This document shows positions 43,099 to 52,446 of a DNA stretch of 64,000 bases, in pieces. Every line of letters starts with the position of its first letter. Position 1 is the first letter of the stretch. The notes beneath the pieces are model-generated. The model was not told where the DNA came from. It saw only the letters and a program-made list of their open reading frames with translations, and did not search any database. The translations under genes were made by a program, and so were the position numbers. Where the stretch lies: the NCBI GenBank assembly GCA_013416435.1, contig JACCEN010000013.1, positions 124,001 to 188,000 of the forward strand, read 5' to 3'. Source of the stretch: Alcaligenaceae bacterium (lineage in GTDB: Bacteria > Pseudomonadota > Gammaproteobacteria > Burkholderiales > Burkholderiaceae_B).

Positions 43099-45042
43099 AT
43101 GCACGATCACCCAGAACTCGACACGGAAGACATTCCGACCAATACCTCCGACAACGAACATTTTCAGCAAGTCGTCGAGCGCAGCGTGAGCCGCCGCCGC
43201 TTCCTGAAATCAGGAATCGGCCTTTCCGCCGCGATGTTCCTGGCCAACCCGCTGGGCGCGCGCACCGCAACCGCCGCGGCGGCAGGCAACACGGCGGCCG
43301 CTTTGCTCGGTTTCAAGGCCATCCCCATTTCAACGGACGATGCGATCAAGATCGCCCCGGGCTATACCGCAACGGTCTTCGCTCCTTGGGGCACGCCACT
43401 GTTCGCCGGCGACCCCTCCTGGAAAGCCGATGCGAGCGACGACGCGGCGGCACAGGCCAGGCAAGTGGGCGACAACCATGACGGCATACATTTCTTTCCG
43501 ATCGACGGCAGCAGCAACGAAGGCCTGCTCGTGATGAACCACGAATACACGACCGTGGACAAAAACCGCTACGTATGGCTGTTCGGTGCCGCGGGCGGCG
43601 AAGCCCTGAATGCCGACAAGGCGGCCAAGGCGATGAATGCCCATGGCGTCTCCGTCATGCACATTGCCCGCAATGCGACAGGCAAATGGGAAATCAAGCT
43701 CGATTCGCGCTATAACCGCCGCATCACCGCGCAAAGCCCGATGGAGCTGACCGGACCGGCCGCCGGCCATGACCTGCTCAAGACCCGCGACGACCCGACC
43801 GGAACGAAAGTGCTGGGCACCTTCAATAACTGCGGGAACGGTTGGACACCTTGGAACACCTACCTGACCTGTGAGGAAAATTTCAATAATTATTTCGGCA
43901 CCGCCTCGGGCACGGACAGCCGCGATGCGGCGCAAAAGCGCTATGGGCTTTCCGCCGGACGCAGCGAATATGGCTGGGAGCAGTTTGTCGACCGCTTCGA
44001 TTACGCCAAAGTCCCGAATGAATCCAACCGCCATGGCTGGATAGTCGAAATCGACCCCTTCGATCCCGATTCCGTTCCGCGCAAACGTACCGCTCTAGGG
44101 CGCATCAAGCACGAGAACGCCGCGTATACGCTGACCGCCGACAAGCGCATCGTGGTCTACATGGGCGACGATCAGCGGGACGACTATGTCTACAAATTCG
44201 TTTCGGACGGCGCCTACCAAGAGAACGGCGACAATTCCAGGCTGCTTGATGCCGGCAAGCTTTTCGTCGCGAAGTTCAACGATGGTGCGACGAGCGGCGA
44301 CTTCATGGGCGATGGCGAATGGATTCTTCTGGACAAGGCAGCCAACGCCACACTCGCCGCCGATCCGCGCTTTGCCAGCCAGGCCGAAGTACTGATCCAC
44401 ACCCGTCTTGCGGCGGATGCCGTCGGCGCCACGAAGATGGACCGTCCCGAATGGGTCAGCGTGCATCCGGGCAGCGGCGAAGTCTACGTCACCCTGACCA
44501 ACAATGATAAGCGCAGCGGCACGGACGACGCGAATCCCCGCGAGAAGAATATCTACGGCCAGATATTGCGCTGGCGCGAATCCGGCGCGGACGCCGCCGC
44601 GACGCGCTTCGAATGGGACGTTTTCGTGCTGGCCGGCAATCCGGTGAAATACGCCGACCGCAAGGACTTGAAATCGGGATCCAGCAACATCACTGTGGAC
44701 AACACCTTCAACAGCCCCGACGGACTTGCATTCGACCGCGATGGACGCCTGTGGATACAAACCGACGGCAAGTACAGCAACAGCGGCGATTATGAAGGCC
44801 AGGGCAACAACCAGATGCTCTGCGCAGATCCCGTCAGCAAGGAGATCCGCCGCTTCCTGGTCGGACCCAAGGAGTGCGAAGTCACCGGCATCGCCTTTAC
44901 GCCCGACAGCAAGACCCTGTTCATCAACGTACAGCACCCTGGCGAAGCCGGCGACAGCCATTGGCCCGACGGCGGTTCATCCATACCGCGCTCTGCAACC
45001 CTGATCATCACCAAGGACGACGGCGGCGTGATCGGCACCTAG
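43099..45042 (+). CDS. PhoX-family alkaline phosphatase
   Basis: 647 residues. Tat signal SRRRFLKSGIGLSAAMFLA (twin Arg near residues 32-34) and the DUF839/PhoX beta-propeller: GDNHDGIHFFPIDG, LLVMNHEYTT, GTFNNCGNGWTPWNTYLTCEENFNNYFG, RHGWIVEIDPFDP, and C-terminal NVQHPGEAGDSHWPDGG. Periplasmic Ca2+/Fe-dependent phosphomonoesterase used for phosphate scavenging. A Na/Pi cotransporter lies 3 kb downstream. Confidence 0.93.
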   Translation: MHDHPELDTEDIPTNTSDNEHFQQVVERSVSRRRFLKSGIGLSAAMFLANPLGARTATAAAAGNTAAALLGFKAIPISTDDAIKIAPGYTATVFAPWGTPLFAGDPSWKADASDDAAAQARQVGDNHDGIHFFPIDGSSNEGLLVMNHEYTTVDKNRYVWLFGAAGGEALNADKAAKAMNAHGVSVMHIARNATGKWEIKLDSRYNRRITAQSPMELTGPAAGHDLLKTRDDPTGTKVLGTFNNCGNGWTPWNTYLTCEENFNNYFGTASGTDSRDAAQKRYGLSAGRSEYGWEQFVDRFDYAKVPNESNRHGWIVEIDPFDPDSVPRKRTALGRIKHENAAYTLTADKRIVVYMGDDQRDDYVYKFVSDGAYQENGDNSRLLDAGKLFVAKFNDGATSGDFMGDGEWILLDKAANATLAADPRFASQAEVLIHTRLAADAVGATKMDRPEWVSVHPGSGEVYVTLTNNDKRSGTDDANPREKNIYGQILRWRESGADAAATRFEWDVFVLAGNPVKYADRKDLKSGSSNITVDNTFNSPDGLAFDRDGRLWIQTDGKYSNSGDYEGQGNNQMLCADPVSKEIRRFLVGPKECEVTGIAFTPDSKTLFINVQHPGEAGDSHWPDGGSSIPRSATLIITKDDGGVIGT

Positions 45043-45049
45043 CGGTGTT

Positions 45050-45079
45050 GGGGTCAGACCCCGTACGGGGTCTGACCCC
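45050..45079. repeat. Palindromic repeat, one perfect unit
   Basis: Perfect 30-bp palindrome with centre GTAC, eight bases after the PhoX stop and about 50 bases ahead of the MFS gene start. Confidence 0.95.
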
Positions 45080-45128
45080 TTCAACCTATGTCAGAATACT
45101 GGTCTTTACCTGCCCAGAATTGTGCATC

Positions 45129-46334
45129 GTGGCGACCAGCGACTCTTCATTCAGCCTTCGGAAAATTGCCGTAGCGGCCTTCGGGCCCACCGCCCTGTTC
45201 GGGCTTGCCGAAGGAGCCATCTTTCCGGTCATTGCGCTCAGCGCCCGCGACCTGGGCGCTTCGGTGGCCGCATCGGGCCTTATCGTTGCGCTGATCGGCG
45301 TCGGGTCGCTGCTGAGCAACATACCCGCCTCCATCCTGACCGCCCGCCACGGCGAGCGGCGCGCCATGACCGCAGCGGCGGGACTGATGATCATTGCACT
45401 GATATTGTGCGTGCTGGCAAGTTCGGCATGGATGCTGGCAGCAGGCGTGTTCATGATCGGCATATCGCAGTCCATCTTCATGCTGGCGCGCCAGACCTAC
45501 CTGACGGAAGCCGTGCCCATCACCATGCGGGCCCGGGCAATGTCCTCGCTCGGCGGCGCAATGCGCGTCGGCATGTTCCTGGGTCCCTTCGTCGGGGCCG
45601 GACTCATGCATTTCATGGGCCTGCCGGGCGCCTATATCATCGCCATCATAGCGGCGGCGGCGGCGGGGGGGCTGTCGCTGGGCATTCCCGATCTCACCGT
45701 TCGCACGCCTCCGGACAAACCCGGCAACGCCACGCATACGCAGCAAACCGCCGTTCGCGCCGGGACCATCATCCGGGATCATCGCGGCGCGTTCCTGACG
45801 CTGGGCACGGGCTGCATGCTGCTTGCCGCGGTGCGTTCCTGCCGCCAGATCATCATTCCCTTGTGGGCCAGCCACATCGGGCTCGACCCCGCAACCACTG
45901 CGATCGTCTACGGGGCCATGGGCGCCATAGACATGCTGCTGTTCTATCCTTCCGGCTATGTCATGGACCGGCACGGCCGCCGCTGGGTGGCCTTGCCGTC
46001 GATGATCATCATGGGCGCATCGTTGCTGCTCATGCCCTTGTCGGCAAGCCTGATTGGATTTATCATCATCACGCTGATTCTGGGACTGGGCAACGGCGTA
46101 GGTTCGGGGCTGATCATGACCATCGGTGCAGACGCATCCCCCAAGAACGGGCGTACGCATTTCCTGGGCATATGGCGCTTCATCACCGATCTTGGCGCCT
46201 GCGGAGGGCCCCTGGTGCTTTCGGGCGTCGCCGCGCTTGCCACGCTGGGGGCGGGTATTGCCAGCATCGGCGGGCTGGGCTTGTTGGCCGCAGTGTTCTT
46301 TTGGCGATGGCTGCCAGGCAAAGCAGAACAATAA
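45129..46334 (+). CDS. MFS transporter
   Basis: 401 residues, 12 predicted membrane helices. Loop motifs LTARHGERRAMTAA after helix 2 and GYVMDRHGRRWVALPSM after helix 8 are the usual MFS signature. No good ATG exists between the repeat and the first helix, so a GTG at 45129 (VATSDSSFSLRK) is chosen; TTG 45120 is an alternative. Substrate unknown; likely a drug/metabolite exporter. Confidence 0.82.
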   Translation: MATSDSSFSLRKIAVAAFGPTALFGLAEGAIFPVIALSARDLGASVAASGLIVALIGVGSLLSNIPASILTARHGERRAMTAAAGLMIIALILCVLASSAWMLAAGVFMIGISQSIFMLARQTYLTEAVPITMRARAMSSLGGAMRVGMFLGPFVGAGLMHFMGLPGAYIIAIIAAAAAGGLSLGIPDLTVRTPPDKPGNATHTQQTAVRAGTIIRDHRGAFLTLGTGCMLLAAVRSCRQIIIPLWASHIGLDPATTAIVYGAMGAIDMLLFYPSGYVMDRHGRRWVALPSMIIMGASLLLMPLSASLIGFIIITLILGLGNGVGSGLIMTIGADASPKNGRTHFLGIWRFITDLGACGGPLVLSGVAALATLGAGIASIGGLGLLAAVFFWRWLPGKAEQ

Positions 46335-46356
46335 CGCTTGAAACCGGAGACCACCC

Positions 46357-46818
46357 ATGCGCTTCATCCTTTGTACCGCCGCCACACTGGCGCTCGCCGC
46401 GTGTGCCGGCCCTGGCAAGGACACCTACGAAACCACCTGCCACAAGACCTCCACCGAAGAAGTGGCCGGCCTGTTCGACACATGGAACGCCACACTGCAA
46501 ACGGGCGATCCGAAGAAAGTAGCAACGCTTTATGCGGCGGACGCCGTCCTCCTTCCCACCTTGTCCAACTCCCCTCGCCTGTCTAAGGCCGACAAGATGG
46601 ATTACTTCGAGTACTTCCTTCAGCAACGCCCGCGCGGGTCAATCGACCAGCGCAACATCCTTCTGGGCTGCAACACCGCCATCGACACCGGCCTGTACAC
46701 CTTCGCTTTCGGCGACGGCAGCACGGCCAAAGCCCGCTACACCTATACCTACCGGTGGTCCGGCGACAAGTGGCTCATTACCAGCCATCATTCGTCGCTG
46801 CTTCCCGAACCTCGGTAA
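46357..46818 (+). CDS. Lipoprotein with SnoaL/CaMKII-association-like domain
   Basis: 153 residues. Lipobox-type signal MRFILCTAATLALAACAG with Cys at residue 16. The mature part (EEVAGLFDTWNATLQTGDPKKVATLYAADAVLLPTLS, YTYTYRWSGDKWLITSHHSSLLP) is a cone-shaped alpha+beta barrel of the DUF4440/SgcJ/CaMKII-AD group. No catalytic function can be assigned. It follows the MFS gene by 22 bases and may be co-transcribed. Confidence 0.78.
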   Translation: MRFILCTAATLALAACAGPGKDTYETTCHKTSTEEVAGLFDTWNATLQTGDPKKVATLYAADAVLLPTLSNSPRLSKADKMDYFEYFLQQRPRGSIDQRNILLGCNTAIDTGLYTFAFGDGSTAKARYTYTYRWSGDKWLITSHHSSLLPEPR

Positions 46819-46828
46819 ACGGCTCGGG

Positions 46829-46908
46829 GGGGTCAGACCCCGTACGGGGTCTGACCCCAATATTAATGAAACCGAGTCCAGGGTCAGACCCCATGCGGGG
46901 TCTGACCC
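46829..46908. repeat. Two palindromic repeats
   Basis: Units at 46829-46858 (centre GTAC, perfect) and 46881-46908 (centre ATGC, outermost base pair missing on both ends), separated by 22 AT-rich bases. Confidence 0.94.
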
Positions 46909-47095
46909 TCGCCAGCAGGCGGATCAGCCGACCGCTCGCCTTCAAAACGATACAAGAAAGGCAAAGTTTCCGTCACATTTGTGTCAAAACGTGCGAGAAT
47001 CCCCCCATTCGCCTCTGCCCGGCAGGCGCAAATGAGGCGATCATTTCGTTAAACTGATCTTTCATCGTATAACTATATGTAAACGTGAATCCTTC

Positions 47096-48283
47096 ATGAT
47101 TCAGAGCACTTCCCTTGCTTCCGCAATTCTCACGCTGGCGACGCCTACGCTGACCCTGATATTTGCGTCGAGCTTCTTGTGGCTCTGGAAATATCAGCAT
47201 CGCTCGCGCTACCTGCTTTTTCTAGCCGGCGCCTATCTTTGTTTTGTCCTGGGCGCTGCCACCCAGATATCCAAGATTCCCTCCGGCACGGCGCCCAACG
47301 CTGTCGTCTCGACGCTTTTTTACACACTGAGCACGCTCATGCTCATGGAAGGCATGCTGCGAAGGATCGGCGAAGGGCTGGAAATAGGCCTGCATGCAGC
47401 CATCTTCACGACGCTCGTCGGCGGCATCGCTTATTTCAGCTATGTGGATGGCAATCTTGTCGCCCGCATCCTGATCAATAACTTCGGCACCGGAGCGGCC
47501 CTGCTTTTCATCATGCCCAGGCTGAAGCCCTTGCGTAACGCAAACGGCATCAACGTCCTGTTGTACTGGGTGTATCTGGCGTTCGCCCTCAGCTTCTTCC
47601 TGCGCACCGCGCTCACAGTCAATGTGCACCCCTTCGGTCCTTCCGACAAATTCGCTCATTCCGCCTTCTGGATCATGCTGCAGTTCAGCATGCTGTTCTT
47701 CGCGGTGCTGCTGACCCTCGTGCTCCTGGTGGCCAGCATGATCGACCGGATCGACCGCCTGCGCAGCGAACGCGACGTCGACCCTCTGACCGGACTCTTG
47801 AATCGCCGCGGCTTCAACGATCATGTGCATGCCAAGATGGCACGTTTGCCCAAGGGCGCATCGGTCAGTCTCATTGTGTGCGATCTCGACCATTTCAAGC
47901 GCATCAACGATACCTTCGGCCATCCAGCGGGCGACGTCGTCCTGCAAGAGTTCGGAGGCATCGTGCTGAGCGCGATCCGCAAGGGGGATGTGGCGGGTCG
48001 CGTGGGCGGCGAAGAGTTCGTCGTACTGCTGCCGGACGCAGACTACGCCGGCGCGACCGACCTGGCGGAGCGCATGCGCGTCAAGCTGATGGACCATCCT
48101 TTCAGCAGCCTGCCGGCCTCCTACTCCGTCACCGGCAGTTTCGGCGTCGCGGTCCTGCGTCCGGGCGAGTCCGTCGATGAGCTGCTCGAACGCGCCGACC
48201 GCATGCTATACGCCGCCAAGAGCGAAGGAAGAAATCGCGTCGTCCATGTCGGCCGGCACGCCGGCTCCGCCAACGGCGCCTGA
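47096..48283 (+). CDS. Membrane-anchored diguanylate cyclase
   Basis: 395 residues. Six to seven hydrophobic helices occupy residues ~1-215, then a coiled linker and a GGDEF domain with [14 protein letters not shown] and [13 protein letters not shown] (GGEEF near residue 303). No I-site RxxD is obvious before it ([10 protein letters not shown] places R and D differently). The sensory part is an unclassified membrane domain. Makes cyclic di-GMP; third GGDEF protein in the window. Confidence 0.9.
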   Translation: MIQSTSLASAILTLATPTLTLIFASSFLWLWKYQHRSRYLLFLAGAYLCFVLGAATQISKIPSGTAPNAVVSTLFYTLSTLMLMEGMLRRIGEGLEIGLHAAIFTTLVGGIAYFSYVDGNLVARILINNFGTGAALLFIMPRLKPLRNANGINVLLYWVYLAFALSFFLRTALTVNVHPFGPSDKFAHSAFWIMLQFSMLFFAVLLTLVLLVASMIDRIDRLRSERDVDPLTGLLNRRGFNDHVHAKMARLPKGASVSLIVCDLDHFKRINDTFGHPAGDVVLQEFGGIVLSAIRKGDVAGRVGGEEFVVLLPDADYAGATDLAERMRVKLMDHPFSSLPASYSVTGSFGVAVLRPGESVDELLERADRMLYAAKSEGRNRVVHVGRHAGSANGA

Positions 48284-48347
48284 CGGTCCCGCTAGCCACT
48301 ACACTCTCACTTCCTCCGTTTTTACCGATACTTCGTAGATTCCCATT

Positions 48348-49943
48348 ATGCTGAATGTGCTGTTTCCATTCATCGGCGGCATAGGCCTGTTCCTGATCGG
48401 CATGATGCTGCTGTCCAGCGGCCTCGTGGCCTTCGCCGGCGGCGCGCTCCAAAAGGCCTTGATCAGGTTCACCGGCACTCCCTGGAAAGCGTTTGCCTCG
48501 GGCGCCTTCATTACCGCGCTGGCGCAATCCTCCACCGCCACGACGGTAACGCTGATCGGCTTCGTCAGTGCGGGCCTGATCACATTCGCACAAGCCATCG
48601 GCGTGGTAATCGGCGCGAGCCTGGGCAATACCGCGACCGGATGGATCGTCGCAGGCCTGGGATTGAAAATCAATCTGGGTTTCTATACGATGCCTTTCAT
48701 CGGCGCCGGTGCGCTGCTCAAGCTGCTGGTGCCCGGACGATGGGGCGAACTGGGCACCGCAATCGCCGGATTCGGCATCTTGTTTCTGGGGCTCAATACC
48801 ATGCAGGACGGCATGCAGGGGCTGTCGGGCATGCTAGACCTGGCCCGGCTGCCTTCTGGCGGATTCGTGGCCAGCCTGCTGATCATGCTCATCGGCCTCG
48901 TCATGACCGCCATACTCCAATCGTCGACGGCCGCCATCGCCACGACGCTGACCGCGCTGCATGCCGGAGCAATCAACTTCGATCAGGCTGCCGCCGTCGT
49001 GGTGGGCGCGTCCGTCGGCACCACGCTGACCAGCGCACTGGCCACCATAGGCGGAACAATCTACGCCAAACGCACGGCCCTGGCCTACATCCTGTTCAAC
49101 CTTGGGGCCGGTCTCATCGCGGTCCTGCTTCTTCCAGCCTTGCTGTACGCGGCTCAAAGCATAGACCGGCAGTTGGGTTTCTCGGCGGGCGCCCTTGGTC
49201 TGGCCGCTTTTCATTCCCTGTTCATCGGCCTTGGCGTCGTGCTGTTCATGCCGTTCATCACGCAATTTGCCCAAACGATCGCACGCATGCTGCCTGAGCG
49301 CGAGGAGGACCTTGCGCGGCACCTGGACGCTACCTTGCTCAACGTGCCCGAGGTCGCGCTGGGCGCTTCCCATCGCGCCCTGCGGGAAATCACCGGGCGG
49401 GTCTTCCTGGCGTACCAACGGGTCCTCGCCATGAACAGGCCCGCCGGACTGAAACACGAACTGCCGCGCATCCGTATGGCGCTGGAGCAGGCTTTCGATT
49501 TCGTCACGCGCATTCCGGCGGGTGCCGGCGACGACAAGCTGAACGAGCGCAGGGTGGCGCAACTGCATGCCATCGATCACCTGATGCGGCTGTGCAGCCG
49601 CTTGAACGAGCCGGTCGCCGAGCAGGCAGACTTCGGCGATCCGGCGCTCGGCCCCGCCACGAAGCAATGCCGCGACATGCTCGCCCTCGCGGGCGAAGGC
49701 CTGGCGGGCCGCGCCGAGCCCGGGTGGCTGGGTCAGGTCAGCCGCGACGCCCAAGCGCTATCGGAGCGCTCGCGGCAGGTGCGGCACGACATCCTGCAAG
49801 AGGCCGGCCCGGGCCGGCATAGCGCCGCCGAGGCCCTGCTCAAAGCCGACGCGTTCCGCTGGCTCGAGCGCGGTGCCGGCCACGTCTGGCGCATCAGCCA
49901 CTATGCCGCGGCCGATATGGAGCCCGAAGGCGATTCGAAATGA
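48348..49943 (+). CDS. Na/Pi cotransporter family protein
   Basis: 531 residues. Two inverted repeats of the NptA/PNaS type each carry QSSTA (LAQSSTATTVTLIG at ~residue 60; LQSSTAAIATTLTALHAGAI at ~190), with ~9 membrane helices to residue ~320. The rest is a helical cytoplasmic PhoU-like domain. Likely imports or exports phosphate with Na+. Fits with PhoX upstream. Confidence 0.92.
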   Translation: MLNVLFPFIGGIGLFLIGMMLLSSGLVAFAGGALQKALIRFTGTPWKAFASGAFITALAQSSTATTVTLIGFVSAGLITFAQAIGVVIGASLGNTATGWIVAGLGLKINLGFYTMPFIGAGALLKLLVPGRWGELGTAIAGFGILFLGLNTMQDGMQGLSGMLDLARLPSGGFVASLLIMLIGLVMTAILQSSTAAIATTLTALHAGAINFDQAAAVVVGASVGTTLTSALATIGGTIYAKRTALAYILFNLGAGLIAVLLLPALLYAAQSIDRQLGFSAGALGLAAFHSLFIGLGVVLFMPFITQFAQTIARMLPEREEDLARHLDATLLNVPEVALGASHRALREITGRVFLAYQRVLAMNRPAGLKHELPRIRMALEQAFDFVTRIPAGAGDDKLNERRVAQLHAIDHLMRLCSRLNEPVAEQADFGDPALGPATKQCRDMLALAGEGLAGRAEPGWLGQVSRDAQALSERSRQVRHDILQEAGPGRHSAAEALLKADAFRWLERGAGHVWRISHYAAADMEPEGDSK

Positions 49944-49949
49944 CGCCCG

Positions 49950-51263
49950 TTACGCGGAAGCCGGCCGCAGCAAGCCCAGATGGCCTCGCAGGCTGCGGGC
50001 CTCGTACTCCCGGCGAAACAGGCCCCGGGCCTGGAGGATGGGGATGACGGAATCGACGAAATCATCGAGGCTGTCTGGCAATGCGGGCGGCATCAGGTTG
50101 AATCCGTCAGCACCCTCGTTCAGGAACCAGCGCTCCATTTCATCGGCAATTTCATCCGGCGTGCCCACCATGGTGCAATGGCCCCCTCCCGCAGCCAGGC
50201 GTCCCAGCAGCTGCCTGACTGTCGGCTGCTCGGTTTCGATGATGCGCAGGACCGTCGCGTAGCGCCCTTTCGGGCCGGTGAAGTCCTCCAGCGCCGGCAG
50301 GTCGGGAACCGGCGCGTCCAGTTCCCAGCCCATGCAATTTTGCCCGACATAAAGGCCGAGCTGGCGCAAGGCATCTTCAGGCGGAAGCAGCTCATCGAGT
50401 TCGCGCTGCTTGCGCCGGGCTTCGGCGGCGGTGGACGCCACATAGGTCACCAGACCCGGCATGATGGGGACCGGATCCTGCCGGCCCGCTTCCCTGACAC
50501 GGTGCTTGATGTCCCGGTAGTAGGCTTGCGCCGAGGGCAGATCGTAGGCGACGGCGTAGATGGCCTCCGCGTAGCGCGCGGCGAGGTCACGCCCCTGACC
50601 CGAGGCGCCGGCCTGAAACATGACCGGATGTCCCTGCGGCGGCCGCGGCACGGTCAAGGGACCATCCACGAGAAAATGTTCGCCCTGGTGTTGGATCGCA
50701 TGAACCTTGTCCGGATCGGCATAACGGCCCTGACGGTCGCGCAGCAGCGCTTCATCCGCCCAGGAATCCCACAGGCCGAGGACGACATTCACGAACTCCT
50801 CGGCGCGCCGGTAGCGCCAATCGTGATCCGGCATGGCTTCGTATCCATGGTTGCGTGCCTCCGAATCAAACATGGAGGTGACGACATTCCACCCGATCCG
50901 GCCGCCCGAAAGATGATCGAGTGAAGCCAGCATGCGCGCCGCATGAAATGGTGTGTAGAACGTGCTGGAGACCGTGCTGATGAACCCGATACGCTCGGTG
51001 GCACGGCTAAGCGCCGCGATCGTTGTCAATGGCTCCAGGAACCATTTTGGTCCGTCCGCCAGGTTGTCGGCCGATTGACCGTCGGCAAAGAACACCGCGT
51101 CCAGCTTCCCGCGCTCGGCCGTGCGGGCCAATTGTTCGTAGTAGCCGATATCCCCGAGCCTGCCCACAGAGGAATAAGGATGGCGCCAGGCGGCCCGGTG
51201 ATGGCCGCAAGCGAACAGAAACAGATTGATGTGCATGGCGCGCCGGCCCGCAGTGGATTGCAT
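49950..51263 (-). CDS. LLM-class flavin monooxygenase (NtaA/SnaA/DszA type)
   Basis: 437 residues from ATG 51263 with AAGGTGG upstream; an in-frame GTG at 51272 is weaker. Family features: MHINLFLFACGHHRAAWRHP, GKLDAVFFADGQSADN, LEPLTTIAALSRATERIGFISTVSSTFYTPFHAAR, LSGGRIGWNVVTS and VMFQAGASGQGRDLAARYAE. It uses FMNH2 from a separate reductase to oxygenate an organic N- or S-compound. Nine to ten bases after the SDR gene and under the same TPP riboswitch, so a role linked to thiamine or its breakdown products is inferred. Confidence 0.9.
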   Translation of the reverse strand: MQSTAGRRAMHINLFLFACGHHRAAWRHPYSSVGRLGDIGYYEQLARTAERGKLDAVFFADGQSADNLADGPKWFLEPLTTIAALSRATERIGFISTVSSTFYTPFHAARMLASLDHLSGGRIGWNVVTSMFDSEARNHGYEAMPDHDWRYRRAEEFVNVVLGLWDSWADEALLRDRQGRYADPDKVHAIQHQGEHFLVDGPLTVPRPPQGHPVMFQAGASGQGRDLAARYAEAIYAVAYDLPSAQAYYRDIKHRVREAGRQDPVPIMPGLVTYVASTAAEARRKQRELDELLPPEDALRQLGLYVGQNCMGWELDAPVPDLPALEDFTGPKGRYATVLRIIETEQPTVRQLLGRLAAGGGHCTMVGTPDEIADEMERWFLNEGADGFNLMPPALPDSLDDFVDSVIPILQARGLFRREYEARSLRGHLGLLRPASA

Positions 51264-51273
51264 GGTGTCCACC

Positions 51274-52056
51274 TTAGTTCTTGACCAGGCCGCCGTCGAC
51301 GACCAGGTTTTGTCCGGTCACCGAGCGAGACCAGGGGGAAGCGAAAAACAGGGCCGCGTCGGCAAATTCGGCGGGTGTGGTCACGCGGCGCAGCGGCGTG
51401 CCGGCCGCGATCATGTCGAACACCTCTGGTGGCGTGGCGGCGGATGCGTCGGTCGTGCGCAAAAGCCCGCCGGACAGCATGTTCACCGTGATTCCCTTGG
51501 GCCCAAGGTCGTTTGCAAGCGTGCGTGTAAAGGCCAGCAAGGCGGCCTTGGCGGCCGTGTAGTCGTGGTAGGGAACGACGGGATTCTGGAACAAGTTCGT
51601 GCCTATGTTGACGATGCGACCGAAACCGCGCTCCGACATGTCCGGAAGCGCCGCCTGCATTGTATTCAAGGCGCCCTTGACGATGCCTTCGAATTGCTGG
51701 CTCATGGCGCCCCAGGACAGCGTGTCCGCATGAGGGCGGGCGTCGCCGTTGAACGCGAAGGCGGGAAGCGCGTTATTGACCACCGTGGTGACGCCCGAGC
51801 CGAAATGTCGCCGCGCCCGGGCGAACATTTCGTGCACGGCCTGTGCGTCGGCCACGTCGGCCTGCAGGGCGATCGCCCTGTCCGGGGCGGTCTGCGCCAT
51901 TGCCCGCGCCTGGTCTGCACTGTGCAAATAATTGACGACGACGCGAGCGCCCTGTGCAAGAAAGGCGCGCGTCAGATGTTCGCCCAGTCCGCGGCCGCCG
52001 CCGGTGACCAGCACGATCTGTTCATTGATGGGAAGTGCGATGCCGCTGTCGGCCAT
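51274..52056 (-). CDS. SDR oxidoreductase under a TPP riboswitch
   Basis: 260 residues, 3-oxoacyl-ACP-reductase-like SDR. Cofactor motif VTGGGRGLGEHL, VNNALPAFAF (NNAG variant with Ala-Leu), catalytic YxxxK as YTAAK within HDYTAAKAALLAFTR, C-terminal TGQNLVVDGGLV. The usual catalytic Ser position reads NIGTNLFQNP, with Thr in place of Ser. First gene of the operon; a TPP aptamer and a hairpin covering the ribosome-binding site precede it. Substrate unknown. Confidence 0.87.
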   Translation of the reverse strand: MADSGIALPINEQIVLVTGGGRGLGEHLTRAFLAQGARVVVNYLHSADQARAMAQTAPDRAIALQADVADAQAVHEMFARARRHFGSGVTTVVNNALPAFAFNGDARPHADTLSWGAMSQQFEGIVKGALNTMQAALPDMSERGFGRIVNIGTNLFQNPVVPYHDYTAAKAALLAFTRTLANDLGPKGITVNMLSGGLLRTTDASAATPPEVFDMIAAGTPLRRVTTPAEFADAALFFASPWSRSVTGQNLVVDGGLVKN

Positions 52057-52090
52057 GATTCACCTTTTCAAAAAAGCGAAGGTGATTCAT
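52055..52090 (-). promoter_or_regulatory. Hairpin masking the SDR gene ribosome-binding site
   Basis: On the minus strand ATGAATCACCTT and AAGGTGAATCAT pair at 11 of 12 positions, enclosing AAGGTG (the ribosome-binding site) and part of the start codon. It is downstream of the TPP aptamer and is a plausible translational expression platform. Confidence 0.6.
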
Positions 52091-52107
52091 GCGATTGCGG
52101 TGCATGG

Positions 52108-52190
52108 ATGGACATCCCTTCGCCAGTATTAGCTGGAGCAGGTTCGACGGGTTTCATCTCAGCCCCTGAAGGCACCCCGTGTCGTGGGGC
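52108..52190 (-). promoter_or_regulatory. TPP riboswitch upstream of the SDR-LLM operon
   Basis: The minus strand shows the conserved thi-box order: GGGGTGCC, GGGCTGAGA, ACCCG, GAACCTG, TAATACTGGCGAAGGGA. GACA at the 5' end and TGTC at the 3' end can form P1. The match to the THI element is close throughout. Thiamine pyrophosphate should lower expression of the downstream operon. Confidence 0.95.
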
Positions 52191-52234
52191 AAACCATAGC
52201 ACAGAAGCGCCGCCGGCGACAGAGGCTTTGGCGG

Positions 52235-52308
52235 GGGGTCAGACCCCATGCGGGGTCTGACCCCGGGGAAAATTGGCTGGGGTCAGACCCCGCATGGGGT
52301 CTGACCCC
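52235..52308. repeat. Two palindromic repeats between divergent TPP riboswitches
   Basis: Units at 52235-52264 (centre ATGC) and 52279-52308 (centre GCAT), i.e. the same unit in opposite orientations of its asymmetric centre. The right unit ends six bases before a TTGACC -35 element. Confidence 0.95.
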
Positions 52309-52314
52309 TCCCTC

Positions 52315-52343
52315 TTGACCCGGCGCCCAAGGCGCTTTAAGCT
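52315..52343 (+). promoter_or_regulatory. Putative promoter of the riboswitch-controlled transporter
   Basis: TTGACC (52315-52320), 17-base spacer, TAAGCT (52338-52343). The predicted start is close to the 5' end of the TPP aptamer. The -35 is good, the -10 weak. Confidence 0.45.
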
Positions 52344-52353
52344 TTGCGCTTTG

Positions 52354-52445
52354 TTCCTGGGGGAGCCCATTTCGGGCTGAGACTCTGCAGATGGCTGCGG
52401 TAACCCTTTGAACCTGATCCGGGTCATACCGGCGTAGGGATGGAA
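52354..52445 (+). promoter_or_regulatory. TPP riboswitch upstream of the SSS transporter
   Basis: Conserved order GGGGGAGCCC, GGGCTGAGA, TAACCC, GAACCTGATCCGGGTCATACC, GGCGTAGGGATGG. TTCC (52354-52357) and GGAA (52442-52445) form P1. The ATG follows one base after P1, so the aptamer's own conserved GTAGGGA doubles as the ribosome-binding site: TPP binding would directly hide it. Confidence 0.96.
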
Positions 52446-52446
52446 A

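Noticed and set aside
45147-46424. 425-codon minus-strand frame over the MFS gene
   Set aside because: Low-complexity, Gln/His/Arg-rich antisense shadow without membrane helices or motifs.
51226-52260. Plus-strand 344-codon frame over the SDR gene and riboswitch
   Set aside because: Antisense shadow of a clear SDR; it ends in a palindromic repeat and would cross the TPP aptamer.
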